From: a bacterium
GTDB taxonomy: Bacteria > SZUA-79 > Acidulodesulfobacterales > Acidulodesulfobacteraceae
Length of the DNA: 11,357 nt
Reading direction: 5' to 3'
Assembly (NCBI GenBank): GCA_021794255.1
Contig: JAJYRF010000073.1
Location: 1-11,357 of the forward strand
The notes beneath the pieces are model-generated. The model saw nothing but the letters and a program-made list of their open reading frames with translations. It did not search any database and was not told where the DNA came from. The translations under genes were made by a program, and so were the position numbers. Each line of letters starts with the position of its first letter. The first letter of the stretch is position 1. This document shows, piece by piece, positions 1 through 7,122 of this stretch.

Positions 1-127
1 TCCCGAATTGACGCTTGGGGAAACAAGCTCTATGGATGACCGAGTAAGTATGTTCATATATTTGCTCCTAAAAAGTATCTTGTCGTTGAACCAAGAAGCC
101 CCTTCCGTAAGGGAGTGGGTGCTTCAC
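1..127 (+). mobile_element. Right end of an IS200/IS605-type (or tnpB-only IS607-like) insertion sequence
   Basis: The tail of tnpB overlaps an imperfect hairpin at 95-125. GAAGC (95-99) pairs with GCTTC (121-125). The inner stem pairs C100-C101 with G117-G118, and C102-C106 with G111-G115 including one T-G pair, around a GTAA loop (107-110). Elements of the IS200/IS605 family end in subterminal hairpins rather than terminal inverted repeats, and their right ends often read TTCA or a close variant. Here TTCAC ends at 127, which I take as the approximate boundary. The left end, any tnpA, and the target or TAM side are outside the window. Bases 1-120 are about 45% G+C, against a strongly AT-rich host. 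Confidence 0.75.
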
Positions 128-130
128 TAA
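2..130 (+). CDS. tnpB: TnpB, C-terminal 42 codons (IS200/IS605-family RNA-guided nuclease), partial at the left edge
   Basis: Reading from base 2 gives an open frame of 42 codons ending at TAA (128-130). It starts with PELTLGETSS and ends with NQEAPSVREWVLH. These resemble the ELT-x-x-ET and QEAPSVR tails common at the C-terminus of IS200/IS605 TnpB proteins. TnpB is an RNA-guided DNA nuclease and a proposed ancestor of Cas12. The RuvC-like catalytic domain and zinc finger would lie upstream of the window, so whether the gene is intact cannot be judged. The tail is encoded across the right-end hairpin of the element, as is usual in this family. The stop codon lies at or just beyond the inferred element end, so the flanking DNA probably supplies it. 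The gene is convergent with hflX, with 33 bp between the stop codons. G+C is much higher than in the neighbours, in keeping with a mobile origin. Confidence 0.82.
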   Translation, partial: PELTLGETSSMDDRVSMFIYLLLKSILSLNQEAPSVREWVLH

Positions 131-163
131 TCTCTATAAGCAATTTTGGGCAGGCATAAAAAA

Positions 164-1246
164 TCACAATAAAGACTTAAAAATTGAATCTTTAAGCAAA
201 TCTAAGTTAATGTGATTTTTAGCTGATACAGGTACAACTACTCCTCCTGTAATCTGTTCAAATTTATTTTTTAAATAAGCCGCCTGCTCCTGGGATATAA
301 GGTCTATTTTGTTTAATGCCGTTATAATTTTATTTTCTCCCGCGCCTATTTTTTTTAAAATTTTAATAACTTCTTCAGCTTTTGCTATTGCTTCGTTTTG
401 CATAGGATCTACAATATTAACTAAAAGAGAAGAGAATACAGCTTCTTCAAGAGTTGATTTAAATGATTCTATTAAAAAAAGCGGCAAGTTTTGTATAAAA
501 CCTACAGTATCGGATACAATAACTTTTTTATCTCCATTTTTATCATAAATCGCCTCCATCTTAGTTCCAAGCGTGGCAAAAAGTTTGTCTTCGCCTTGCT
601 CTTTAGAATGCGTCAACGCTTGCAAAAGTGTAGTTTTTCCTGAATTAGTATAACCTACCAGCGTAACGGTATTTAATCTTTGTTTTTCTCTCCTTACTCT
701 CTGTAAAGAACGTGTTTTTTTAGCAAGTTCCAGCTTATCTTTAATATGTTTTATTTTAAGTCTGATTTTTCTCCTATCGGTTTCCAGCTTAGTTTCTCCG
801 GGACCTCTTGTCCCTATACCCGCTCCTGTTCTTGAAAGCATATCTGCGCTTCCTTTAAGCCGCGGCAAGATATACTGGAGTAAAGCCAGTTCAACCTGAA
901 GCTTGCCTTCCGCTGTTTTAGCACGGGTTGCGAAAATATCAAGAATAACTCTCGTTCTGTCTAAAACATTTACTTCAAAAAAATCAGCCAAATTTCTTTC
1001 CTGCGCTGGAGATAGGTCAACATCAAATAAAACAATATCCGCATCAAGCGATTGTATTATTTCTTTTAATTCATCAACCATTCCTTTTGTTATATAATAA
1101 GCAGGGTCAATTTTTTTAACATTTTTCAGAACCTGTCCTATGTTGACCGCTCCGGCAGTTTTTGAAAGCATAGCAAGCTCTTCTAATGAATCTAAGCTCA
1201 GTTCTTTTTTGCCCTTGTTAATTCCTATTAAAAAAGCTTTTTCCAT
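164..1246 (-). CDS. hflX: GTPase HflX
   Basis: This 360-residue protein is a ribosome-associated GTPase of the Obg-HflX family; in other bacteria HflX binds the 50S subunit and splits stalled or heat-damaged 70S ribosomes. The N-terminal HflX domain (about 1-190) has the family signatures ARAKTAEGKLQVELA-like (105-122) and SRTGAGIGTRGPGETKLETD (138-157), followed by an Arg/Lys-rich coiled segment. The G domain has G1 GYTNSGKTT (198-206), a G2 threonine in FATLGT (223-228), G3 DTVGF (246-250), G4 NKID (312-315) and G5 SAK (341-343), so it looks competent. It is shorter than the 426-residue E. coli protein, mainly because it lacks the long C-terminal extension. The ATG start has no visible Shine-Dalgarno. 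It is the last gene of the co-oriented run, 172 bp after miaA. There is no hfq between them, unlike the miaA-hfq-hflX order of gammaproteobacteria. Confidence 0.97.
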   Translation of the reverse strand: MEKAFLIGINKGKKELSLDSLEELAMLSKTAGAVNIGQVLKNVKKIDPAYYITKGMVDELKEIIQSLDADIVLFDVDLSPAQERNLADFFEVNVLDRTRVILDIFATRAKTAEGKLQVELALLQYILPRLKGSADMLSRTGAGIGTRGPGETKLETDRRKIRLKIKHIKDKLELAKKTRSLQRVRREKQRLNTVTLVGYTNSGKTTLLQALTHSKEQGEDKLFATLGTKMEAIYDKNGDKKVIVSDTVGFIQNLPLFLIESFKSTLEEAVFSSLLVNIVDPMQNEAIAKAEEVIKILKKIGAGENKIITALNKIDLISQEQAAYLKNKFEQITGGVVVPVSAKNHINLDLLKDSIFKSLL

Positions 1247-1418
1247 ATCATAATAATATAATGTTTTAATAAAAATTATAAAAAAAATTAAATTAATTAT
1301 TTAATTATATATAAAAAAAAATTAAAAAATCATATTTATATAACCTTAAACCAACAATAGAAATTTATTTTAATGAATATATTAAAAACTTGTACTAAAT
1401 AAATAATTACAGTGAAAA

Positions 1419-2360
1419 CTACATTAAAAACCTATCTATATTTTCTTTAATAATATTTAATCTTTCATCTTTATTTATCGTTTCAATAAAAATTGCATTT
1501 TTTGACTTCCTAAACCATGTAATCTGTCTTTTTGCATATTGTACGGTTGCCTTAACTATTTCCGCATAGAGTTCACTTTCAGATTTTATAATGCCGTTTA
1601 AATACATCGCAGCCTGTTTATATCCTATGGAATTAAAAGGTTTTAAATCCGTCTTATAGCCTATATTGATAATTTTATATGTTTCATCTGCTAAACCGTT
1701 ATGTATTATATTTTTTGTACGTTCCTCAATCCTTTTTTTTAAAACTTCTTTAGGAGGTATAAAAATAATATTCAAGAAATTATAAGCAGGTTCTTTAAAA
1801 GGATTTAAATTAATAAAATACGATAACGGCTTTCCTGTATGATAAAAAACTTCCAGAGCCCTAATTACTCTGCTTTTATCATTCAGAGAAATTTTTAAAG
1901 CATATTCTTCGTCAACTTCCAGCAATTTTTCATAAAGATTGATTAGACCCTCTTCCTCAACCGACGCAGATAATTTTTTTCTTATTTCATCGCTGGATAT
2001 CACAGGAACAGGGGATAACCCGTAAAGCAAAGATTTTATATATAACCCTGTTCCGCCTGCAAATAACGGTAGTTTACCGTCTTTTTCAATGTTTGCAATC
2101 GCGGCTGATGCATCTTTTGAAAAATTAAAAGCATTATAGTTTTCATCAGGAAATTTTATATCAATAAGATGATGCTTTACTTTTAAAATTTCTGATTTCT
2201 CCGGTTTCGCGCTGCCTATATCAAAATATTTATAAAAACATAATGAATCATAATTTACTATCTCAAAAGGATAAATTTGCGATAAATAAATAGAAACATC
2301 TGTTTTGCCGGAACAGGTAGGTCCTCCTAAAATTACTATTTTCTGTATTTTATCGCCCAT
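1419..2360 (-). CDS. miaA: tRNA dimethylallyltransferase MiaA
   Basis: This 313-residue enzyme transfers dimethylallyl from DMAPP to N6 of A37 in tRNAs that read UNN codons (i6A37). The order of motifs is canonical. There is a P-loop GGPTCSGKT (12-20), a DS-x-x-x-Y-x-x-x-DIGSAKP block (38-53), HHLID (63-67) followed by the NYNAFNFSKDA region, GGTGLYIKSLLYGL (102-115), a substrate-channel segment NDKSRVIRALEVFYHTGKP (160-178), SIGYKQA (244-250) and the C-terminal ATVQYAKRQITWFRK (271-285). Length is normal for the family. The start ATG places the P-loop 11 residues in, as expected, but no ribosome binding site is visible in the A/T-only leader. The stop is TAG. The spacer after it (1247-1418) is 172 bp of low-complexity AT sequence with no gene. 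Confidence 0.98.
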   Translation of the reverse strand: MGDKIQKIVILGGPTCSGKTDVSIYLSQIYPFEIVNYDSLCFYKYFDIGSAKPEKSEILKVKHHLIDIKFPDENYNAFNFSKDASAAIANIEKDGKLPLFAGGTGLYIKSLLYGLSPVPVISSDEIRKKLSASVEEEGLINLYEKLLEVDEEYALKISLNDKSRVIRALEVFYHTGKPLSYFINLNPFKEPAYNFLNIIFIPPKEVLKKRIEERTKNIIHNGLADETYKIINIGYKTDLKPFNSIGYKQAAMYLNGIIKSESELYAEIVKATVQYAKRQITWFRKSKNAIFIETINKDERLNIIKENIDRFLM

Positions 2361-2414
2361 TAAAAATTATTAAAAATAAATTTTAATTAATAAATAAATT
2401 AAATATAAAATATA

Positions 2415-2519
2415 GCAATAATTTTTCAGATATTTTTAATTTTTAATCATATTATAATTGTAGAAACTAAACCCTATGAAGCAGGCAATAATTTTTTCAG
2501 ATATTTTTAATCTTTAATC
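2415..2519. repeat. Imperfect direct repeat pair of about 34 bp between miaA and pgi
   Basis: Bases 2415-2448 and 2485-2519 share the pattern GCAATAATTTTTCAGATATT followed by TTTAAT-TTTAATC, with a one-base length difference in a T run and one or two substitutions. Start-to-start distance is 70 bp. The pair fills most of the 197-bp spacer, which otherwise holds no gene. A local duplication is the simplest origin. On the minus strand the repeats lie between the pgi stop and the miaA start, so they would be in an untranslated leader or spacer. No function is evident. Confidence 0.7.
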
Positions 2520-2557
2520 TATTATTTATATTTATTTATTACAAATATAATTGCGGC

Positions 2558-3916
2558 TTAATATGCTACATCTTCAATTTTTTCCAGTCTTTTAAGTTCT
2601 TCCATTTCAGAAGCAAAAGAACTGTCGGTTCTGCCCATTAAAAGATAAGCGAATTTTTTGCCTTTTTCAACCCCGGGCTGGTCAAAAGGATTAATTCCAA
2701 GCAAATTTCCAAGCACAGGAACCATTTCCATACAAATAAAAGATAATTCACCCATTGTAAATTCGTCAATTTTATCAACGGTAATTCTAAAAGACGGTCT
2801 GCCTTTCATTGCTAATGCCAATTCCACGCCGCTCAATTCATTCAGCAATAATTCCGATAATTTTTTGCCGTCCAAATAATTATACTTTTCATAACCTGCT
2901 GAATTAATATTATAATTAAATCCATAATCTTTAAGGCATATAAAGCATGACAGCTTATCCTGAGGTCCATCCATATAAAGCTGCAATTGCGAATGTTGGT
3001 CTGTAGTCCCTGCCGCTTTTATAGGTGTAGGAGATTTTAAATCTTTACCGAGACTTTCCGCAAACAATTGCCTAAACCATCTTCCGAATTCGTTTAAATA
3101 ATCGCCGTAAGTATTAATTACAAACATATTGCGGTTTTTTTCGGCATAATAAAGATATATTATTGACGCTGCGGTATAAACAGGGTTGGCATCCAACGGT
3201 TCTCTGCTTAATATACCGTCTCTCGCAGAAATTACGCCGTTTAAAAATTTATCTATATCTAATCCCATACAGTATGCCGGGAATAAACTGCCTGCCGTTA
3301 TTATTGAATATCTGCCGCCTACATTTGCGGCAATATCCAAAACGGAAATATTATTATCGTCTGCAAACTGTCTTAAAAAACCGCTTTTCTTATCGGTTAT
3401 AAACATAAGGTGTTCTTTATATGTATTTTTAATTTTATTTTCTAATTTTTCTTTCACGATAAAAAATTGAGATACGACTTCAATAGTACTGCCTGATTTA
3501 GAAACGAAACAAAATAAAGTTTCTTCAAAATTTAATTTTTCAAGATTGCTGCTTAAATATGCAGGGTCAATATTTTCGGAAAACAATACATTCATTTTTT
3601 TATTTTCCGTTTTATTTATAGTCTGATTTAATGCATTCTGCAAGAATATAGCGCCGAGAGAAGAACCGCCCATGCCGAAAACAAACAATGTTTTTATACC
3701 TTTGGAAAAACAATTTTCTGCCGAGTTTTTAACGTCTTGAATCATCTGTTTATCTTCGGGAATATCATATAAACCAATAGCGCCGCTTTTTCTTAATTTA
3801 TCTAAATTATTTTTGGCATCGGTTAATTTTTTTTTTAATAATTTAATATCATCATACGAAATGCCGTTTTCTCTAATTGCAGGTTTTAACGCAAATTTGA
3901 AATTAAACTCAATCAT
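2558..3916 (-). CDS. pgi: Glucose-6-phosphate isomerase
   Basis: This 452-residue cytosolic enzyme interconverts glucose-6-phosphate and fructose-6-phosphate in glycolysis and gluconeogenesis. The phosphate-binding SIS fold is clear: GMGGSSLGA (81-89) and SKSGST (139-144). The catalytic region VGGRYS (199-204) carries the conserved Arg202. Glu287 in ESLGKD is the likely proton-transfer base, His308 in DQHSQ the likely ring-opening residue, and the C-terminal NPFDQPGVEKGK (409-420) carries the conserved Lys. Length matches the short bacterial type (about 450 residues, as in Bacillus) rather than the 550-residue E. coli type. It is the only gene here with a strong Shine-Dalgarno, which fixes the start. 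Spacers on both sides are about 200 bp. Confidence 0.98.
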   Translation of the reverse strand: MIEFNFKFALKPAIRENGISYDDIKLLKKKLTDAKNNLDKLRKSGAIGLYDIPEDKQMIQDVKNSAENCFSKGIKTLFVFGMGGSSLGAIFLQNALNQTINKTENKKMNVLFSENIDPAYLSSNLEKLNFEETLFCFVSKSGSTIEVVSQFFIVKEKLENKIKNTYKEHLMFITDKKSGFLRQFADDNNISVLDIAANVGGRYSIITAGSLFPAYCMGLDIDKFLNGVISARDGILSREPLDANPVYTAASIIYLYYAEKNRNMFVINTYGDYLNEFGRWFRQLFAESLGKDLKSPTPIKAAGTTDQHSQLQLYMDGPQDKLSCFICLKDYGFNYNINSAGYEKYNYLDGKKLSELLLNELSGVELALAMKGRPSFRITVDKIDEFTMGELSFICMEMVPVLGNLLGINPFDQPGVEKGKKFAYLLMGRTDSSFASEMEELKRLEKIEDVAY

Positions 3917-3920
3917 CTAA

Positions 3921-3926
3921 ACCTCC
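3921..3926 (-). promoter_or_regulatory. Shine-Dalgarno sequence of pgi
   Basis: On the minus strand GGAGGT stands 4 nt before the pgi ATG (5 nt from GGAGG), close to ideal spacing. It matters because the other seven genes have no comparable site, so Pgi may be translated more strongly than its neighbours. A TATAAT hexamer at 3937-3942 (minus strand), 20 nt before the ATG, could be a -10 box, but with no recognisable -35 in such AT-rich DNA it is weak. Confidence 0.85.
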
Positions 3927-4072
3927 GATAAATAATATTATAATTTAATAAAGTTTTGCCTTAATAAACTATCACTCAAAATTGTCTATATAAATTTCTT
4001 TAATAAATTTTATTATTTTCTTAAGTCACCGTTAGAAATTTATTTTTTAAGATATATATTTTATTTATCTGC

Positions 4073-4144
4073 TTTGTTTATTGAATATTTGCATTATTTG
4101 TTTATTGAATATTTGCATTATTTGTTTATTGAATATTTGCATTA
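4073..4144. repeat. Perfect 24-bp tandem repeat, three copies, spanning the stop codon of the CCA enzyme gene
   Basis: The three identical 24-bp units lie at 4073-4096, 4097-4120 and 4121-4144. The unit nearest the gene (4121-4144) encodes the last residues NANIQ and the TAA stop. The other two lie downstream as untranslated copies. Since 24 is a multiple of three, each downstream copy repeats an in-frame TAA. Read-through of one stop would therefore add only eight residues before the next. This looks like recent duplication of the gene's tail. Confidence 0.95.
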
Positions 4145-5835
4145 TCGGTTAAATAATTATTTTTTATATATTCAATTTCTTCATCTTTGTTTTTGATTAT
4201 ATCGTCAATTTTTAAAAGTTTTAATTTATTTAAAATTTTTCCAATATCAGGACCTTCTTTTATGCCCATTATCTTTAATTCATCGCCTGAAATATTCAAA
4301 TTAACGTTTATTATTTCAAACAAATAAATATTTAAATATTTAAATATGGTTTTATATTTGCTATTTTTGCTATTCTGGTTATCCTGATTTTCTTTAATGT
4401 ATTTATTATTATCGCTATGTTTGTTGTCGTTTTTATTGTTCTTATTTTTATTATTATCTTTTTTATTTTTATTGCATTTATCATTATATCTTATTATAAA
4501 AAAAATAACCGAATATAAATTCAATGATTTTAAAATTAAATATATTTCACTTTTTTGTAATGCTTTATTATATATATTATTAGATAGCATTTTGTCTTTT
4601 ATAATATAATTATATTCTTTAATATGATTATTTTTTTTGATATTATCTATTTTTATATTATTTTCTCTTATATTATTTTCTTTTGCATTTAAATTTAATT
4701 TGTCAAAAATAGCTCCATCTTCAATAGATTCTGCTTCTTGTTTAACTAATAAAATTAATTTTTTTATATTTTCGCCAAAGTTTAATCTTTCAAGAATAAA
4801 AATTATTTTTTTTTCTTCTAATCTAATTATTAATTCAATTATATAAAATAATTCAAAATTAATTTTTATTTTTACCTCATTTTTAATTTTAATATTATTA
4901 ATTTTCTCTTTATTTAATTCATAAAAATTATGTATATTTTTAAAAACTTTTTTATTTTCAGATGTAAATTTTAAATCTTCATTAATGCTTTTCAGCACGC
5001 CCAATTTTGCAAGTCTTTCAAAATAAATTTCAGGACAAATCTCTTTAAAAATTAAACTTAGTTCATTGCTTATTCTCTTTCCTGAAATATTATTCATCAC
5101 TCCTTTTGATAAAGCATCTAATAGCAGATTTTTAGTAATTTTTTCAATCTTAAATTTCAGCCTTTTTTCAAATCTTACCGCCCTAAATATCCTTGTCGGA
5201 TCGTCGATAAAACTTAAATTATGTAATACTCTGATTTTTTTATTTAAAATATCATTTATGCCGTTGCAATAATCAATTATTTCAAAATAATTGCCTGTAT
5301 TTAAATCAAGTGCTAATGTATTTATTGAAAAATCTCTTCTTATCATATCATGTTTTAAATCTGAAAATTTTATTGAAGGCAGCGCTCCTGATTTAAAATA
5401 CGATTCCTCTCTTGCCGATGCAAAATCTATATTGATTTTAGTATTAATTGTTTTATCTGTTTTATTAATATTATTAGCAATATTTATAATATTTTCTTTT
5501 ATAGTAAAAAAAATGCCGGCAGTTTTAAACTGTTTATGTATTTTTATATTATTAATATAAACATCGGCTTTATTATATTTATGTAATTCATTTTTTAGCG
5601 TTTCCGCAAAAATAATAGCGTCTCCTTCCACGCATATGTCAATATCTAATGATTTATCTTTTAATTTATTGTAAGTTCCATATATATTATAAATGATTAA
5701 ATCGCGGACAAAACCGCCTACTATATAAATTTTAAACCCATGCGTTTTTGCAATTTTACCGAGAGTTTTATAAAAATCTATATTACTTATATGATTATTT
5801 ATACTTATATTTAAATCGTTTAAATATGCCGTCAT
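4126..5835 (-). CDS. cca: tRNA nucleotidyltransferase / poly(A) polymerase family protein (class II CCA enzyme), with low-complexity inserts
   Basis: The family builds or repairs the 3' CCA end of tRNA from CTP and ATP without a template. The catalytic head has VGGFVRD (39-45), LDID (63-66) with the metal-binding Asp64 and Asp66, IDFASARE (136-143), RRDFSIN (166-172) and the nucleotide-selecting neck region DDPTRIFRAVRF (211-222) followed by ERLAKLG (273-279). At 569 residues it is well above the usual 400-480 of bacterial class II enzymes. The extra length is in Asn/Lys/Ile-rich inserts: about 112-134, between the metal site and the FASARE motif; 381-412; and a K/N/D-rich stretch at about 454-495. 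The conserved C-terminal ISGDELKIMGIKEGPDIG segment (515-532) returns after the last insert, so the frame is intact. Full CCA-, CC- or A-adding specificity cannot be decided from sequence alone. There is no Shine-Dalgarno; a TATAAT at 5864-5869 lies 28 nt before the ATG. Confidence 0.9.
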   Translation of the reverse strand: MTAYLNDLNISINNHISNIDFYKTLGKIAKTHGFKIYIVGGFVRDLIIYNIYGTYNKLKDKSLDIDICVEGDAIIFAETLKNELHKYNKADVYINNIKIHKQFKTAGIFFTIKENIINIANNINKTDKTINTKINIDFASAREESYFKSGALPSIKFSDLKHDMIRRDFSINTLALDLNTGNYFEIIDYCNGINDILNKKIRVLHNLSFIDDPTRIFRAVRFEKRLKFKIEKITKNLLLDALSKGVMNNISGKRISNELSLIFKEICPEIYFERLAKLGVLKSINEDLKFTSENKKVFKNIHNFYELNKEKINNIKIKNEVKIKINFELFYIIELIIRLEEKKIIFILERLNFGENIKKLILLVKQEAESIEDGAIFDKLNLNAKENNIRENNIKIDNIKKNNHIKEYNYIIKDKMLSNNIYNKALQKSEIYLILKSLNLYSVIFFIIRYNDKCNKNKKDNNKNKNNKNDNKHSDNNKYIKENQDNQNSKNSKYKTIFKYLNIYLFEIINVNLNISGDELKIMGIKEGPDIGKILNKLKLLKIDDIIKNKDEEIEYIKNNYLTDNANIQ

Positions 5836-5863
5836 TTATATTATTTTATTTTTTTTTATATAT

Positions 5864-5869
5864 ATTATA
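5864..5869 (-). promoter_or_regulatory. Possible -10 box upstream of the CCA enzyme gene
   Basis: TATAAT on the minus strand, 28 nt before the ATG, would give a leader of roughly 20 nt. No convincing -35 hexamer stands 16-18 nt further up. In DNA this AT-rich the hexamer is expected by chance, so this is only a candidate. Confidence 0.25.
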
Positions 5870-5965
5870 GTATAAAAATGATAAATTTTTACTTTATAAG
5901 ACTTAATAATTATATTTTACACATAAATAAGTCAGGATAAATGTTATTTATTCATTCTTTAATTT

Positions 5966-6889
5966 TTATTCCTTTATATTCTTTATATTTCTCGGATGAT
6001 ACTTTAAATGCTGTTCTTTTAAATGTGTTATGTCGGTATGAGTATAAATCTCGGTAGTGGAAATACTTGAATGCCCCAGCATTTGCTGTATAGACCGTAA
6101 ATCCGCGCCTCCCTCAAGGAGATGCGTTGCAAATGTGTGGCGTATAGTATGGGGTGTTATATTTTTATCAATACCGGATTTAACCGCAATTTTTTTAATT
6201 ATTTTCCACAAACCTTGTCTCGTAAGAGGTCTGCCTTTTTTTGTCACAAAAAGATAATTGCCGCTGCTTCTTTCTATTTTTTCTCTTACTTTAAGATATT
6301 CTTTAATATATTTTGCCGCCGGAATATTAAACGGAACAATTCTTTCCTTTGAACCTTTGCCTATTACTTTAACAAAATTAATTTCAAAATTAAAATTTTC
6401 AAGTTTAACAGAGGCAATTTCAGATATTCTTAAACCGCTGGCATATAAAAGTTCTATAAAAGCTTTATTTCTCATACCTTCAAAATTATTTTGAAATTTA
6501 ACTCCAAGCATTTTATTAATTTCGTCTCTAGTAAGAAACTCCGGCAATTTTCGGGGGATAAAAGGGTATTCTATATCTTTAAAAGGAAATTCATTTATTT
6601 CTGAATTTCTGTATAGAAATTTATAAAAACCTTTTATTGACGAATAAAATCTTGCGCGTGTTTTTGCGGATAGATTTAAAGCGGTTAAAGAAGAAAGAAA
6701 CTCCTGAACCGACAAAGATGCAATTGAAAAAAAATTTTTGTTTTCTTTTTGCAGATAATTTAAAAAAAAATTTAAATCTTTATAATATGCATAAAAAGTA
6801 TTCCGGCTGTAACCTTTTTCAATCTTTAAATAAGTTATATATTTGTCTATTAGTATTTCTTGATTTAATATTTCTTCATTTTCAGCCAT
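5966..6889 (-). CDS. xerD: Site-specific tyrosine recombinase XerD
   Basis: This 307-residue recombinase acts with XerC at dif to resolve chromosome dimers at the division septum, under FtsK control. The N-terminal SAM-like core-binding domain (about 10-100) contains the typical YLKIEKGYSRNTFYAYYKDL stretch. The catalytic domain has the full tyrosine recombinase set: Arg154 (SGLRISE), Lys178 (GKGSKER), His247 and Arg250 (HTIRH), His273 (GHSS) and nucleophile Tyr282 (TTEIYTH). The C-terminus LKEQHLKYHPR resembles the XerD tail, which favours XerD over XerC, as does the length. There is no phage, integron or attachment-site context, so this is the chromosomal enzyme rather than an integrase. 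It lies 233 bp after glnD and 130 bp before the CCA gene. The ATG start has no Shine-Dalgarno. Confidence 0.93.
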   Translation of the reverse strand: MAENEEILNQEILIDKYITYLKIEKGYSRNTFYAYYKDLNFFLNYLQKENKNFFSIASLSVQEFLSSLTALNLSAKTRARFYSSIKGFYKFLYRNSEINEFPFKDIEYPFIPRKLPEFLTRDEINKMLGVKFQNNFEGMRNKAFIELLYASGLRISEIASVKLENFNFEINFVKVIGKGSKERIVPFNIPAAKYIKEYLKVREKIERSSGNYLFVTKKGRPLTRQGLWKIIKKIAVKSGIDKNITPHTIRHTFATHLLEGGADLRSIQQMLGHSSISTTEIYTHTDITHLKEQHLKYHPRNIKNIKE

Positions 6890-6977
6890 ATTATTTTATA
6901 TCTACTTATCATAAAAATTGCAAATAATGGATTACTTCTTTTTATATATTAAGCTTTTATATTTTATATAATTAATA

Positions 6978-6986
6978 ATTATACCA
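6978..6986 (-). promoter_or_regulatory. Candidate extended -10 promoter for xerD
   Basis: On the minus strand TGGTATAAT combines a perfect TATAAT with the TGn extension, about 90 nt before the xerD ATG. Upstream GTCATA, at a 19-nt spacing, is only a 3/6 match to a -35. The 233-bp spacer holds no gene, so a separate promoter here is plausible. A small A/T stem (7055-7063 with 7073-7081) lies between glnD and this site, but no U-tract follows it. Confidence 0.42.
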
Positions 6987-7122
6987 TTTTTTTTAGATAG
7001 ATTATGACCTTAAAATAATTTATGTTAATTGATTATTTGTTAATTTTAAATCCCCTTTTTTGATTTTATATTTCAAAAAAGTATCTTTTTAAATTGAAAA
7101 TTATATTAAAAATTAAAAATAT

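Larger units (their letters stand above)
1..147 (+). ncRNA. 3' part of a putative omegaRNA (TnpB guide RNA) with its guide segment
   Basis: In TnpB systems the guide RNA scaffold is transcribed from the 3' end of tnpB and the element's right end. The guide is the first roughly 16-20 nt of flanking DNA. The scaffold here includes a small stem GCTTG (13-17)/CAAGC (24-28) with a GGGAAA loop and the larger terminal hairpin at 95-125. The guide would then begin at about 128 and run to about 147, in the spacer downstream of hflX, before the hflX stop codon at 164-166. The hairpins are seen directly. The omegaRNA role is inferred from the TnpB family, and the 5' end of the RNA cannot be placed. Confidence 0.55.

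Noticed and set aside
1..39. Frame starting at base 1, which reads SRIDAWGNKLYG then TGA
   Set aside because: The reading from base 2 is open over 42 codons and ends in a TnpB-like QEAPSVR tail, so the base-1 frame is a shadow.
95..125. The GC-rich hairpin as an intrinsic terminator for the hflX transcript
   Set aside because: No U-tract follows it on the minus strand, and its position at the end of tnpB is fully explained as an IS right end. It could still slow transcription, but that cannot be shown.
4397..4480. K/N/D-rich stretch of the CCA gene as a frameshift or pseudogene signal
   Set aside because: The reading frame continues through it to the conserved C-terminal ISGDELKIMGIKEGPDIG segment, so it is an in-frame insert.
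5966..6889. XerD-like recombinase as an integrase of a mobile island
   Set aside because: It has the XerD-like C-terminus and length, sits among housekeeping genes, and no attachment-site repeats, tRNA gene or cargo are visible.
7055..7081. Small hairpin downstream of glnD (stem 7055-7063 with 7073-7081) as a terminator
   Set aside because: The stem is eight A-T or T-A dominated pairs and one C-G pair, and the following minus-strand bases are GGGGATTTAAAA, with no run of T.
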